From: Flagellimonas lutimaris
Lineage (GTDB): Bacteria; Bacteroidota; Bacteroidia; Flavobacteriales; Flavobacteriaceae
Direction of reading: 5' to 3'
Assembly: GCF_003581615.1 (NCBI RefSeq)
Contig: NZ_QXFH01000077.1
Location: 504,070-568,069, forward strand
DNA: 64,000 nucleotides
Shown here: positions 8,714 through 17,337 of the stretch, piece after piece
How positions within the stretch are numbered: position 1 is the stretch's first letter
How the letters are laid out: each line of letters begins with the position of its first letter
Position numbers and translations under genes: made by a program
The notes under the pieces: model-generated
Told to the model about the DNA's origin: nothing
Seen by the model: the letters and a program-made list of their open reading frames with translations, nothing else
Database searches by the model: none

Positions 8714-9478
8714 CTAAAACCTTTCAAAAACTCCCAGCCCAAATAGTGCAAAATCATATTTTACGGGGTCGGTGGCATCCAGTTTTCGGAGGTTTTTGTC
8801 CAGTTCTTTTAACGCCTTGGCATCATTTTGTTTGCGTTTGAGCAACTTTAGTTTACGAGCTACGTTTCCTGAGTGTACATCCAACGGGCAGGAGAGTTTG
8901 GCAGGTTCAATGTTTTTCCAAAGTCCAAAATCCACTCCTGTCGTGTTGTCGCGAACCATCCAACGTAAAAACATATTAATCCGCTTGGCAGCAGAACCTT
9001 TGTTGGGGTCGGAAACGTGTTTTTGGGTGCGGGTTTGATGCGGTAGTTCAAAAAATACTTCTTTGAATTTGGAAATGGCAAGTTGCATGGAATCCTTGGC
9101 TTGGTACTTGGTAAAAACAGCTTCCAAACCACCATGATTTTTATATATGTTCTGCAAACTGGTTACAAAGTAACCAAGATCAATCCCATTAAAGGTACGG
9201 TGCACAAAAGTGGAGAGTTTTTCCAGATTGTCCTCGGTGTGGTGCATTACAAAATCGTAAGGTGTATCGCCCATCAAACTCATCAATTTTCTTGAATTGT
9301 TGATAATGCTCTTGCGATTCCCCCAAGCAATGGTGGCCGTTAAAAATGCACTGATTTCGATATCTTCTTTCTGGGTAAATTGGTGAGGAATCTGTATGGG
9401 GTCATCCTCCAAAAATTTGGGGTGGTTATACTCCAATACTTTGGCGTCCAAAAATTCTTTGAGTTCTGCTTTGGTCAT
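8714..9478 (-). CDS. TIGR02757/DUF2400 family protein
   Basis: The 254-residue soluble protein matches the TIGR02757 family throughout: an N-terminal EYNHPKFLEDDPIQ segment, the central AFLTATIAWGNRKSI, and the C-terminal WMVRDNTTGVDFGLW and LDVHSGNVARKL. The last two resemble the helical DNA-glycosylase-like region of HhH-type enzymes, but no activity has been assigned as far as I know. The start codon lies 1 bp after the lolD-like stop, so it is co-transcribed with the transporter ATPase. Confidence 0.85.
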   Translation of the reverse strand: MTKAELKEFLDAKVLEYNHPKFLEDDPIQIPHQFTQKEDIEISAFLTATIAWGNRKSIINNSRKLMSLMGDTPYDFVMHHTEDNLEKLSTFVHRTFNGIDLGYFVTSLQNIYKNHGGLEAVFTKYQAKDSMQLAISKFKEVFFELPHQTRTQKHVSDPNKGSAAKRINMFLRWMVRDNTTGVDFGLWKNIEPAKLSCPLDVHSGNVARKLKLLKRKQNDAKALKELDKNLRKLDATDPVKYDFALFGLGVFERF

Positions 9479-9479
9479 A

Positions 9480-10148
9480 TCAGTCTTTGGAAACGATCAA
9501 ACCATCCACCATAGTCAGCTTACGGTCAGCCATATCGGCCAATTCAAGGTTGTGTGTCACCAAAACAAAGGTCTGCCCAAATTCATCACGCAGTTGAAAA
9601 AACAGTTTGTGTAAATTGTCCGCACTTTCGGAATCCAAGTTTCCGCTCGGCTCATCCGCCAAAACCACAGAAGGATTGTTCATTAAGGAACGGGCTACGG
9701 CAACACGTTGCTGTTCACCTCCAGAGAGGGCATTGGGTTTATGATCGTAACGGTCTTTCAACCCTAAAAAGTCCAACAATTCCTTGGCACGCTTTTCAGC
9801 CTCAGCTTTCGGAGTTTTTTTGATGAATGCAGGAATACATACATTCTCCAAAGCCGTAAACTCTGGCAACAATTGATGAAACTGGAATATAAATCCGATA
9901 TGTTCGTTTCGGAACTGCGCCAAACTCTTATCGTTGAGCTGGTTTACATCGGTATCATTGATTATAAGTGTGCTTTCGCCTTTATTGGTTGGGGTATCCA
10001 AGGTTCCTAGAATCTGCAACAAAGTGGTTTTTCCTGCGCCTGAGGCACCAACAATGGAAACCACTTCGCCTTTTTTTATTTCTAGATCAACTCCTTGTAA
10101 AACCTTGAGGTCTCCGTAACTTTTTTGAATATTTGTGGCCTTTATCAT
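9480..10148 (-). CDS. lolD: ABC transporter ATP-binding protein, LolD-like
   Basis: The 222-residue ATPase has Walker A GASGAGKT (34-41), Q-loop Gln89, the ABC signature LSGGEQQ (141-147), Walker B VVLADEP (161-167) and the switch histidine in VTHNLEL. The sequence pattern ([24 protein letters not shown]) is that of the MacB/LolD subgroup, which drives lipoprotein release or export by LolCE-type permeases. No permease gene is adjacent, so the assignment to lipoprotein release rests on subgroup resemblance. It is followed by the DUF2400 gene. Confidence 0.85.
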   Translation of the reverse strand: MIKATNIQKSYGDLKVLQGVDLEIKKGEVVSIVGASGAGKTTLLQILGTLDTPTNKGESTLIINDTDVNQLNDKSLAQFRNEHIGFIFQFHQLLPEFTALENVCIPAFIKKTPKAEAEKRAKELLDFLGLKDRYDHKPNALSGGEQQRVAVARSLMNNPSVVLADEPSGNLDSESADNLHKLFFQLRDEFGQTFVLVTHNLELADMADRKLTMVDGLIVSKD

Positions 10149-10245
10149 AAATACAACTTCGCTGGTCGAAGATAATCATTACAGTTGTATCGCAAAGATG
10201 GGGGTTTTGACACGAATTCCACAAATTTTCACTAAGTATCCATGT

Positions 10246-10273
10246 GTCATTTTGTGCAAAATGAAGAATCTCA
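10246..10273. repeat. Relic half-unit of a Bacteroidota extragenic palindromic repeat
   Basis: GTCATTTTGTGCAAAATG followed by AAGAATCTCA keeps the shape of the dispersed palindrome whose reverse translation reads ILxFAQNDT: a CATTTTG/CAAAATG hairpin and an AATCTCA tail. It lies in the 230-bp gap between lolD and msrA, which otherwise holds only the msrA promoter. Only one half-unit is present and it is degenerate. Confidence 0.45.
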
Positions 10274-10363
10274 GGAATAAGTATAAATAAGTTTGATGCT
10301 GTAATTTCGACCAAGCTACCTATAAATATTTGTTAGAAATAGTTTTCCTAATCAAATATTGTT

Positions 10364-10371
10364 TAACTTTG
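10364..10371 (+). promoter_or_regulatory. -7 promoter box of msrA-folE
   Basis: TAACTTTG fits the Bacteroidota -7 consensus TAnnTTTG and lies 7 bp before the msrA ATG. No clear -33 TTTG at the usual 19-21 bp spacing is seen. The start of the message would lie within a few bases of the ATG. Confidence 0.35.
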
Positions 10372-10378
10372 AATTGAA

Positions 10379-10942
10379 ATGAATAAACAAAATAATTCGG
10401 AATTGGAAACGGCAATTTTTGCCGGAGGTTGTTTTTGGTGCACAGAAGCTGTATTTCAACGGCTAAATGGGGTAGAGGAAGTAGTTTCCGGCTATACTGG
10501 CGGAAATATAAAAAACCCGGCTTACAGAGAAATATGTACCGGACGTACGGGACATGCTGAGGGTATTAAAATTACTTTTGATACCACCAAAATATCGTAT
10601 GCCGAATTATTGGAAGTGTTTTTTGCCACGCACGACCCTACAACATTGAACCGACAGGGTAACGATGTGGGTACACAATACCGAAGTGAGATATTTTATA
10701 GCTCTTCTGATCAAAAACAATTAGCTGAGGATTTCATTAAACTTTTAGAGAAAGAGAATATATTTGAATCTCCCATTGTAACTGCCGTTTCCGAAGCCAA
10801 GCCATTTTATGTGGCCGAGGAAGAGCATCACGATTATTACAACGAACACAGGCAACAACCGTATTGTCAAATCATAATTGATCCTAAGATCAAAAAACTA
10901 AACAACTATTTTTCAAAAAAGCTAAAGCATGGCTCCCTATAG
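10379..10942 (+). CDS. msrA: Peptide-methionine (S)-S-oxide reductase
   Basis: MsrA reduces methionine-S-sulfoxide in proteins, using thioredoxin. The active-site motif GCFWC lies at residues 17-21 with catalytic Cys18, followed by the typical [38 protein letters not shown] and EEHHDYY segments. The length of 187 residues is normal and there is no signal peptide, so the enzyme is cytoplasmic. The TAnnTTTG box lies 7 bp upstream of the ATG. The 3' end overlaps the folE start by 14 bp, indicating a two-gene transcript linking repair of oxidised proteins with GTP cyclohydrolase. Confidence 0.95.
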   Translation: MNKQNNSELETAIFAGGCFWCTEAVFQRLNGVEEVVSGYTGGNIKNPAYREICTGRTGHAEGIKITFDTTKISYAELLEVFFATHDPTTLNRQGNDVGTQYRSEIFYSSSDQKQLAEDFIKLLEKENIFESPIVTAVSEAKPFYVAEEEHHDYYNEHRQQPYCQIIIDPKIKKLNNYFSKKLKHGSL

Positions 10943-11528
10943 AAACCTCGAAGAGTACAATATTGAAATTACCAATGAGGTAAAAGATCATTTTTCAAAA
11001 ATTGTCGATGACATCGGTGAAGATGTGACTCGAGAGGGATTGCTGAAAACTCCAGAACGTGCTGCAAAAGCTATGCTTTTTCTTACCCAAGGCTATAAAC
11101 AGGATGCCGAAGAAATTCTTAAAGGGGCTATGTTCGAAGAAAGTTATGATGACATGGTCATTATTAAAGATATTGAACTGTATTCTCTTTGTGAGCATCA
11201 TATGCTTCCCTTTTTCGGAAAAGCACACGTGGCGTATATTCCAAACGGACATATTGTAGGTTTGAGCAAAATTCCACGTGTAGTGGACGTATTTGCCCGT
11301 AGATTACAGGTACAAGAACGATTGACTCATGATATTTTGGAATGTATCAATAGAACATTGAAACCCAAAGGTGTTGCTGTTGTAATAGAGGCCTCTCACA
11401 TGTGCATGATGATGCGCGGTGTACAAAAACAAAACTCTGTTACCACAACCTCAGGCTTTAGAGGACAGTTTGAGAAAATCGAGACCCGAAACGAGTTTTT
11501 AAAGCTTATCAGCGCTGATTTGTCGTAA
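10929..11528 (+). CDS. folE: GTP cyclohydrolase I
   Basis: FolE converts GTP to 7,8-dihydroneopterin triphosphate, the first step of folate (and queuosine-type) synthesis. The zinc ligands are visible as Cys88 and His91 ([10 protein letters not shown]) and Cys159 (SHMCMMMRG). [18 protein letters not shown] and the catalytic His in the CEHH group are intact. Its 199 residues match the usual type IA length. The ATG at 10929 lies inside the end of msrA in another frame, so translation is probably coupled. The next gene, a small membrane protein, follows after 40 bp. Confidence 0.96.
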   Translation: MAPYRNLEEYNIEITNEVKDHFSKIVDDIGEDVTREGLLKTPERAAKAMLFLTQGYKQDAEEILKGAMFEESYDDMVIIKDIELYSLCEHHMLPFFGKAHVAYIPNGHIVGLSKIPRVVDVFARRLQVQERLTHDILECINRTLKPKGVAVVIEASHMCMMMRGVQKQNSVTTTSGFRGQFEKIETRNEFLKLISADLS

Positions 11529-11568
11529 ACCACTTTTCCAATTAAGCGGGAATTGCTATTTTTCCCAT

Positions 11569-11865
11569 ATGGCAGAAGAAAAAGACAATAAATATCGTAA
11601 CCTTTTTTTGGGTTTACTGTTTGATGCCATTGGGATGTTATCCTTTGTTATTCCGGGCATAGGCGAGTTTTCCGATGTAATCTGGGCACCTCTTGCGGGA
11701 TGGCTCATGACCAGACTTTATAAAGGTAGGGTAGGGCAGGCTGCCGGTCTCATTACTTTTACAGAGGAATTGGTCCCTGGTCTGGATGTAATTCCTACGT
11801 TTACCCTTACTTGGATTTATACCTATCTTTTGCACAAGAAAAAAGGTCAATCTGCATTAGATTGA
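11569..11865 (+). CDS. Small conserved membrane protein, 98 aa
   Basis: The 98-residue product has two hydrophobic stretches: residues about 12-29 (LFLGLLFDAIGMLSFVIPG) and about 77-90. The middle carries WAPLAGWLMTRLYKG and TFTEELVPGLDVIPTFTLTW. This pattern occurs in small uncharacterised Bacteroidota membrane proteins; I know of no function. It ends inside the arm of a bidirectional terminator and may be the last gene of the msrA-folE transcript. Confidence 0.7.
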   Translation: MAEEKDNKYRNLFLGLLFDAIGMLSFVIPGIGEFSDVIWAPLAGWLMTRLYKGRVGQAAGLITFTEELVPGLDVIPTFTLTWIYTYLLHKKKGQSALD

Positions 11866-11879
11866 CCTCTACTTTTTTA
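11839..11879. terminator. Bidirectional terminator between convergent genes
   Basis: A perfect 10-bp stem, AGGTCAATCT (11844-11853) with AGATTGACCT (11859-11868), has a 5-nt loop. A T-run follows on the plus strand (11873-11878) and an A-run precedes it (11839-11844), which gives a T-run on the minus strand. The plus-strand stop codon TGA (11863-11865) lies within the stem. It serves the small membrane protein gene and the TonB receptor gene alike. Confidence 0.85.
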
Positions 11880-11895
11880 TTGAACTCCCAATTCT

Positions 11896-14145
11896 TTATA
11901 AAGGCACACTCAAATTGAAAGAAATATTTCTTCCTATGTTGGCTATGCCATCCGCTTTTAATCTGGATAAGTGGGAGATATAATTCTTGTCAAAAAGGTT
12001 ATTTCCAGTAATGGAGTACCCAACTTTTTGATTAAAGATTTTCATATCACCACCTACACCTACGTTAAAAAGGTTATATCTAGGGGTCTTTGTTTCAAAA
12101 TCGGCCACTTTGTTTTGATCAAAAAAGGTTTGAAGCGTTAAAAATGCATAGCATCTATAATCTTGGTTTCTTTTATTCCACTCTACACGAAAAGTATTGG
12201 TCCAACGGTTGGCCGGAATCAATGGTAGGTTAGAATTATCCTCCAGCTCACCAAAAACAATGTCGTAACTACTTTCCAAATGGAGCCAATCTATGGGATG
12301 GGGATGTAAGTGGAATCCAAATTCACCTCCATACAAAATCGCATTTTGCTGTTGGAAGTCATAAATTGGATCCAATTCCCGGAATTCTCCAGTTGGTTCC
12401 AAATAGATATAGTCATTTACAATATTGTAGAAAGTATTGACATAAGCTTCAATGTGCTTGTTTCCATACTCTAAAGCCAAATCTATCTGGAAGTTTTGCT
12501 CACTATCCAAATCAGGGTTTCCAATTTCCACTCGGTTGGCACCACTGTGCAATCCATTCGAGGTCAATTCAGATAAATTTGGTGCTCTAAAACCTGTTGC
12601 AAGGTTTAAACGGCCCATAATGTTTTGCGTTAGGTCCATTCGATATCCTACCGCAGCGTTAAAACTATTAAAGTCTTTACTCAAAGTAGGGATATATTCT
12701 TCGTCTCCTTGGATACCACTTTCTTCTCCATTTATAGATCTTAAATCGTAACGTAAACCAATTTGAAGGTCACTCTTGTCAAAATGTATATGCGAAGTGG
12801 CCAAAATTCCAAAATCATTGGTAATGGCGTCGGGAACCAATATTTCTTCACCAAAGTTTTCATTTTTTTGATGCATACCCTGTATACCAAATATGGTGGT
12901 CATTTTCCCCCATTGAGGGTTAAATTGAAGGTTATAATTGAAGGTGCTCAATCGCATGTCCAATGCAGCTCCTTCTTCCTCTTCCATATGCTCTTCGCCT
13001 TCATGTTCATCGTGGTGATGTTCTTCAAACTCTTTTCTATTGTTAACCGTATAACCAAAAGTGGCCTCTATACTGGATTTTTTAAGAAAGAGGTTGTTTT
13101 TAGAACTCAAAATATGGGTGGAAAGCTCTTGATAGGGCTCCAAAGGATTACGATCATTGTTCTGAACCCCAATCTCTTCAGGAATTCCAAGCTCTGAAGC
13201 ATTGTAGTTATACCGAAGCTCCGTTTTAAATTTAGAAGCTTGGTACGCTAACCCTGTTTTTAAATCGGCCTCGTTGAACCTGGAATTGGTAACGCTAGTT
13301 CCGTCTCCAGTTTCATAATCTGCATTGGAGGCGTAGGCGCCACGCACCAAAAATTTTAATTTATCTCCAGAGGTCTTAAAGCCGGCATTGGCATTATAAC
13401 CTAGGGTATTGGTGAAATACCTCATATTCACATCACCTGATGTTTCGCCAGATTGTTCAAATTTTTCTGGATTAAGGTACAAAACACCTCCTAACGCATC
13501 GGAACCGTACAATAACGAGGCAGGTCCTTTTATAACTTCAACACTTGAAATACCGGCATCGTTGAGTCCCAATCCATGTTCGCCGCCATATTGTTGGTTC
13601 TCCAAACGAACACCTTGTGTATACACCAAGACACGGTTAAAGCTCAAACCACGGATAACTGGCTTTCCAATCCCAACTCCTGTTGAGACCGAAGAAACAC
13701 CGGGTATGTTCGTTATTCCTTCGGACAGTGTAATGCCTCCTTGTTGTTTTAGTTCTTCCATGGATTTTTGTTCCACCTTCATTACGTTCTCTCGCTGTAA
13801 TTTGTGGAAGGGGGTTGAAAGAACCACCTCGTCCATCTCTATGGCAGAAGGAGTCATTTGATAATCAAATTTATTGCTGCCTAAATTGATTTCTAACGAA
13901 GTGGAGTACGTTTCAAACCCAATATAAGAGATGACAAGTTTATAGGTGCCTTCTGGCAAGTTTTTCAGTGTATAGTTTCCATTTTCGTCAGTTACCGCAC
14001 CATTTTCCAATTGTGGGATATATACGGAGACTTGATCTAACGGTTCACTGCTTTCAGCGTCTATAATCTTACCTGATAATGTATTCTGAGAATATGTTAA
14101 AAAGGGAATCAATGCCAAAAGCATTGAAATATAAAATTGTTTCAT
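11896..14145 (-). CDS. TonB-dependent outer membrane receptor, probable metal uptake
   Basis: The 749-residue protein has a signal peptide (to about residue 20), a carboxypeptidase-regulatory-like beta domain (about 22-95, LSGKIIDAESSEPLDQVS), a plug domain (about 105-235, with SSVEVIKGPASLLYGSDALGG) and a 22-strand-type barrel ending FNLSVPL. Residues 373-393 form a loop rich in His, Glu and Asp (EEHHHDEHEGEEHMEEEE), as in receptors for zinc or copper, so a metal or metallophore substrate is inferred. It lies 46 bp downstream of a small His/Cys membrane protein gene in the same direction and ends at a bidirectional terminator. Confidence 0.9.
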   Translation of the reverse strand: MKQFYISMLLALIPFLTYSQNTLSGKIIDAESSEPLDQVSVYIPQLENGAVTDENGNYTLKNLPEGTYKLVISYIGFETYSTSLEINLGSNKFDYQMTPSAIEMDEVVLSTPFHKLQRENVMKVEQKSMEELKQQGGITLSEGITNIPGVSSVSTGVGIGKPVIRGLSFNRVLVYTQGVRLENQQYGGEHGLGLNDAGISSVEVIKGPASLLYGSDALGGVLYLNPEKFEQSGETSGDVNMRYFTNTLGYNANAGFKTSGDKLKFLVRGAYASNADYETGDGTSVTNSRFNEADLKTGLAYQASKFKTELRYNYNASELGIPEEIGVQNNDRNPLEPYQELSTHILSSKNNLFLKKSSIEATFGYTVNNRKEFEEHHHDEHEGEEHMEEEEGAALDMRLSTFNYNLQFNPQWGKMTTIFGIQGMHQKNENFGEEILVPDAITNDFGILATSHIHFDKSDLQIGLRYDLRSINGEESGIQGDEEYIPTLSKDFNSFNAAVGYRMDLTQNIMGRLNLATGFRAPNLSELTSNGLHSGANRVEIGNPDLDSEQNFQIDLALEYGNKHIEAYVNTFYNIVNDYIYLEPTGEFRELDPIYDFQQQNAILYGGEFGFHLHPHPIDWLHLESSYDIVFGELEDNSNLPLIPANRWTNTFRVEWNKRNQDYRCYAFLTLQTFFDQNKVADFETKTPRYNLFNVGVGGDMKIFNQKVGYSITGNNLFDKNYISHLSRLKADGIANIGRNISFNLSVPL

Positions 14146-14191
14146 TGTAAAAAATAAATGGTTTAAAAAAGCTTAAATCAATCGGTAATTG

Positions 14192-14530
14192 CTATGAAAC
14201 AGATGGGGGACCCCGTAAAGCTCGAAAAGAAACTTCTTTGGGTTTATAAATAAATGTGTAGATGGAAGTTGTATACCTTATCTCTGGTATTTCAACCGGA
14301 ATGTAAGTAAAAGAAGAATTGAAAAGTACTTTGTTAGCGAGGGTAAAATCATGAAAGTCACAATCTAGATTGCCGTCGTGTATATGATTCGTACCATACG
14401 CAATGCATTGTTCCTCTTGGCTGTGCTCATATAAAGCATGTCCCAACTTTATTATGGAAGGGGCCAAAATTGCCACTGCCATCAAAAGGGAAGCCAATAT
14501 TAAAATACGTTTGTGGAGGTTGGTAATCAT
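14192..14530 (-). CDS. Small membrane protein with His/Cys segment, DUF2946-like
   Basis: The 112-residue protein has one N-terminal membrane segment (about residues 8-30) followed by a segment with candidate metal ligands (HALYEH, EEQC, NHIHDG, DCDFHDF), and ends with ALRGPPSVS, recalling the RAPP-type tail of DUF2946 proteins. Such proteins often sit beside metal-related TonB receptors. It is the first gene of a two-gene unit with the receptor. A -7 box lies 6 bp before the ATG and a palindrome abuts it. A role in periplasmic metal handling or sensing is inferred, not shown. Confidence 0.6.
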   Translation of the reverse strand: MITNLHKRILILASLLMAVAILAPSIIKLGHALYEHSQEEQCIAYGTNHIHDGNLDCDFHDFTLANKVLFNSSFTYIPVEIPEIRYTTSIYTFIYKPKEVSFRALRGPPSVS

Positions 14531-14536
14531 ATTTCA

Positions 14537-14559
14537 CAAAATTAACCAAGGTACTTGGT
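14537..14559 (-). promoter_or_regulatory. Promoter -7 box with adjoining palindromic operator candidate
   Basis: On the minus strand TAATTTTG (14544-14537) matches TAnnTTTG and lies 6 bp before the ATG at 14530. Immediately upstream is the perfect palindrome ACCAAG-GTA-CTTGGT on the plus strand (14545-14559), in the spacer where a repressor would block RNA polymerase. Regulation by a metal-responsive repressor is an inference from the genes it precedes. Confidence 0.4.
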
Positions 14560-14584
14560 CTTATTGTGTTAAAAAAACTATAAA

Positions 14585-15100
14585 CTATGAAAAGAATGCG
14601 CCCAACCCTAAACGTTTCAGCATTTTTTTCTCAAAATTCCAGAAGAATTCATATTGCCCGAACAACCAGCCTATAAAAACAAGTAGGATTTGATAGATGG
14701 GAAAAATCAATAGAATCCGGAGGGTCCAATAGACATAACCTGGAACATTTTCATTGTCCAGTCCAATCCAATGCACCAGTGGACCGGCCAACTTTCCAGC
14801 AGCACTTCCAGTTATGGCAAAAACAATAAAAATGGCGATCATTTCCCATTTGTAATCCACTTTCCATTTGTCTTCCACTTTTTTGAAACACCAAATAAAA
14901 AATTTTATCAATAAAAAATATAGTGCGACCGTACCACCAATGGTGAAAATCCATTCAAATATGGTATTGTTGAGGTCAAAAAAGTGTAAAAAGCTTCTAG
15001 ATATGGCGTAGGAAGTAAATAAAACCAATAGTGCACCCAAAATAGGAAAGATGATTTGCCAGTTTTTTTGGATTTCCCAGCGCTGTTTTAGTTTTTGCAT
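14585..15100 (-). CDS. Conserved membrane protein, four transmembrane segments
   Basis: The 171-residue protein begins with a short charged stretch (MQKLKQRWEIQKNWQ) and has four hydrophobic segments at about residues 16-36, 48-70, 87-104 and 126-146. It ends with a basic amphipathic tail (NFEKKMLKRLG). It resembles, from memory, the Bacteroidota family DUF6787; no function is known to me. It lies 32 bp downstream of the DUF6146-like lipoprotein gene on the same strand and is likely co-transcribed with it. Confidence 0.65.
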   Translation of the reverse strand: MQKLKQRWEIQKNWQIIFPILGALLVLFTSYAISRSFLHFFDLNNTIFEWIFTIGGTVALYFLLIKFFIWCFKKVEDKWKVDYKWEMIAIFIVFAITGSAAGKLAGPLVHWIGLDNENVPGYVYWTLRILLIFPIYQILLVFIGWLFGQYEFFWNFEKKMLKRLGLGAFFS

Positions 15101-15132
15101 TGTTCAACTTTAATCGATGCAAAAATAACATA

Positions 15133-15591
15133 TTAAATCCTTGGGATAAAAGGACCTAAGCGTTGATTGTATTTTCTTTGAAAGTAAATGAAGTAATTGT
15201 AGAGTTTATAATTGACCTCATAACCATAATCAATACTGGGGTCATAATTGATTTGCATTTCGTATAAATTGGGATTGAATCTGTTAGGCTGTAATACTCT
15301 CTGGTTCCAAGTAGTGACCATAATAATATTTCTATTTTCCAGGAATGATTGTGAATAGTATCCTTCCGGTCTTGCAATGGAATTTAACCAGGTATAAAAA
15401 CCAGGTTCAATGATGATAATTTCATATTCGGTTTCATCATCCGAAATTTCTACGGGTTCATCATCGTTTGATTGGAACACTTCCTTTTCTTCGTTGGTTA
15501 CGTCCAAGGTCGTTTTTTGTGAAGTGCAAGAAATTAGGACAACACAAAGTGTTAGGCAAAACAAGACTGGATTAAATAGTTTCTTTTTCAT
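15133..15591 (-). CDS. DUF6146-like lipoprotein
   Basis: The start is placed at the ATG at 15591, giving MKKKLFNPVLFCLTLCVVLISC, a lipoprotein signal with lipobox LISC (Cys22); the ATG 15 bp upstream adds only MYFNI. The 152-residue product has an acidic linker (about 40-60) and a C-terminal region with YYSQSFLENRNIIMV and NPNLYEMQINYDPSIDYG, which I associate with DUF6146 in Bacteroidota. It is predicted to be anchored in the cell envelope. Function unknown. The following gene encodes the four-segment membrane protein. Confidence 0.7.
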   Translation of the reverse strand: MKKKLFNPVLFCLTLCVVLISCTSQKTTLDVTNEEKEVFQSNDDEPVEISDDETEYEIIIIEPGFYTWLNSIARPEGYYSQSFLENRNIIMVTTWNQRVLQPNRFNPNLYEMQINYDPSIDYGYEVNYKLYNYFIYFQRKYNQRLGPFIPRI

Positions 15592-15604
15592 AATATTAAA
15601 ATAC

Positions 15605-15634
15605 AAAAAAAGCCACTTGTATACTCAAGTGGCT
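15605..15634 (-). terminator. Rho-independent terminator after the DUF937 gene
   Basis: A 9-bp perfect stem, AGCCACTTG (15611-15619) with CAAGTGGCT (15626-15634), is followed on the minus strand by six T (A-run 15605-15610). It lies 27 bp downstream of the DUF937 stop and separates that gene from the lipoprotein gene. Confidence 0.8.
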
Positions 15635-15660
15635 CTGTTAAATATGGTTAGTTTGATAAT

Positions 15661-16302
15661 TTATTTTCCGAAAAGTCCGCCTAGCATTCCGCCCAGGCCA
15701 CTCTTTTTCTGACCTCCGCCATTTAATACCATTCCGGCCAAATCATCAATAACACTACCATCGCCATCACTATCCAAAAAGTTTTCAACTAAGGATTGTT
15801 GTTTGGCTGCTGCTTTATTGCCGCCCATTAGCCCACCTAACAAGCCGTTAAGTCCATCTGGGCTGCTCACGTTTTGTTGTCTTGTTTGTTTTCCCAAATA
15901 GCCTAAAAGGATTGGGGCCGCAATTTTTAATATTTGAGCAATTGAACCTGCGTCGATTCCCGATTTGGAACTTAACGCATTTTCAACTTGGGGTTGTTTA
16001 GCTCCTAGTACATGACTAAGTATTCCTGCTCCGTCCTGCATTACATTTTGGTCTACGCCTCCTCCAAAAAGGCCACCTAAATCATCCAAGATTCCTCCAT
16101 CGTGTTTGGAAGATAGGGCGTCCATTAGACCCTGTGCCCCTCCCGGAGTGGATGCATTTTTTTTCATGGCCCCCATTAATAAGGGCATGGCCATGCTTAA
16201 AACTTCTGCTGTTTTATTTTCTGGCTGTCCTGTTTGTCCAGCGACACCACTGACCAACTGTTTTCCCATTGGGCTGTTGATCAAATCTAATAATCCTGAC
16301 AT
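15661..16302 (-). CDS. DUF937 domain protein
   Basis: The 213-residue protein is low in complexity and rich in Gly, Ala, Leu and Met, as expected of DUF937 (YidB-related) proteins. The N-terminal repeat unit (MSGLLDLINSPMGKQLVSG) and a second unit (about 90-130, GILSHVLGAKQPQVENALS) form the domain. The C-terminal tail contains an EF-hand-like DSDGDGSVIDDL segment (about 176-187) and ends with Gly-rich GLGGMLGGLFGK. No signal peptide. Function unknown; a calcium-binding or assembly-forming role is only a guess. It has its own terminator. Confidence 0.8.
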   Translation of the reverse strand: MSGLLDLINSPMGKQLVSGVAGQTGQPENKTAEVLSMAMPLLMGAMKKNASTPGGAQGLMDALSSKHDGGILDDLGGLFGGGVDQNVMQDGAGILSHVLGAKQPQVENALSSKSGIDAGSIAQILKIAAPILLGYLGKQTRQQNVSSPDGLNGLLGGLMGGNKAAAKQQSLVENFLDSDGDGSVIDDLAGMVLNGGGQKKSGLGGMLGGLFGK

Positions 16303-16378
16303 TGTGTTAGTGTTAAGGTTAAAAGGACAATGTACGAAAAAGTAGGTTTTGAATGATTGTTTACATTAAGAATACCCA

Positions 16379-17332
16379 TCACTTTAGTGATTTGATAACC
16401 TTCTGGGCCAATTCTACTCCAATGCGCTCTTGTGCTTCGATGGTTGAACCACCCACATGAGGGCTTAGTGAAATTTTGGGATTCATCAATATTTTGATTT
16501 CTGGATTGGGTTCTGATTCATAGACATCCAGGCCAGCAAAGGATAGATGATCTGTATCCAAAGCATCGACCAAGGCCACTTCATCCAAAACTCCACCTCG
16601 CGATGTGTTGATGATACCAGCTCCTGGCTTCATTAGTCCGAGTTCTTTTTTACCGATTATATATTTCTCTTGGGATGGTACATGCAGACTCACAAAATCT
16701 GAATTAACTAGTACTTCCTTTAAATTGCTACTTTGTAATTTAAAATCAATGGATTGTCCATCAAAAAAGGAAAGCGTCAAAGTAGCCTCTTTTGCATGAT
16801 GATCGGTGAACATGACTTCCATACCTAAGGCGAGTGCCATTTTAGCTGTTGCTTGACCAATTCTTCCAAAACCAACAATTCCCAAAGTTTTTCCACGAAG
16901 TTCAACACCCCCAGCATAGCTCTTCTTAAGTTGTTTAAACTGGGCGTCACCTTCCAATGGCATATTTCGATTTGAGTCGTGCAGAAACCGAGCGCCGTTG
17001 AGCAAGTGTGCGAAAACAAGTTCCGCTACTGATTCTGAAGATGCTTCGGGGGTATTGAATACATCGATTCCTTTGGATTCGGCATATTTTACATCAATAT
17101 TGTCCAAACCAACACCACCGCGTCCAATCAATTTTAAGTTTGGGCAGTCATCAATTAACTTTTTGTCAACTTTGGTAGCGCTACGCACCAAAAGCCCTTC
17201 TATCTTATTTTTATTGATATAGTTTGCCAATTGCTCTTGGGCAACCCTTGTATTTATGACCTTGAAACCTTGCGTTTCGAGCAACTCTATTCCTGATTGT
17301 GCTAAGCCATCATTCGCTAAAATCTTTGCCAT
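16379..17332 (-). CDS. serA: D-3-phosphoglycerate dehydrogenase, short form
   Basis: SerA oxidises 3-phosphoglycerate to phosphohydroxypyruvate, the first step of serine synthesis. The NAD motif GFGRIG lies at 154-159, and the catalytic triad is Arg245 (TSRGG), Glu274 (YESEP) and His292 (SPHVGGST). At 317 residues it lacks the C-terminal ACT regulatory domain, so feedback inhibition by serine through that domain is not expected. It follows serC by 5 bp, so the two enzymes that act in sequence are co-expressed. Confidence 0.92.
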   Translation of the reverse strand: MAKILANDGLAQSGIELLETQGFKVINTRVAQEQLANYINKNKIEGLLVRSATKVDKKLIDDCPNLKLIGRGGVGLDNIDVKYAESKGIDVFNTPEASSESVAELVFAHLLNGARFLHDSNRNMPLEGDAQFKQLKKSYAGGVELRGKTLGIVGFGRIGQATAKMALALGMEVMFTDHHAKEATLTLSFFDGQSIDFKLQSSNLKEVLVNSDFVSLHVPSQEKYIIGKKELGLMKPGAGIINTSRGGVLDEVALVDALDTDHLSFAGLDVYESEPNPEIKILMNPKISLSPHVGGSTIEAQERIGVELAQKVIKSLK

Positions 17333-17337
17333 GAAAA

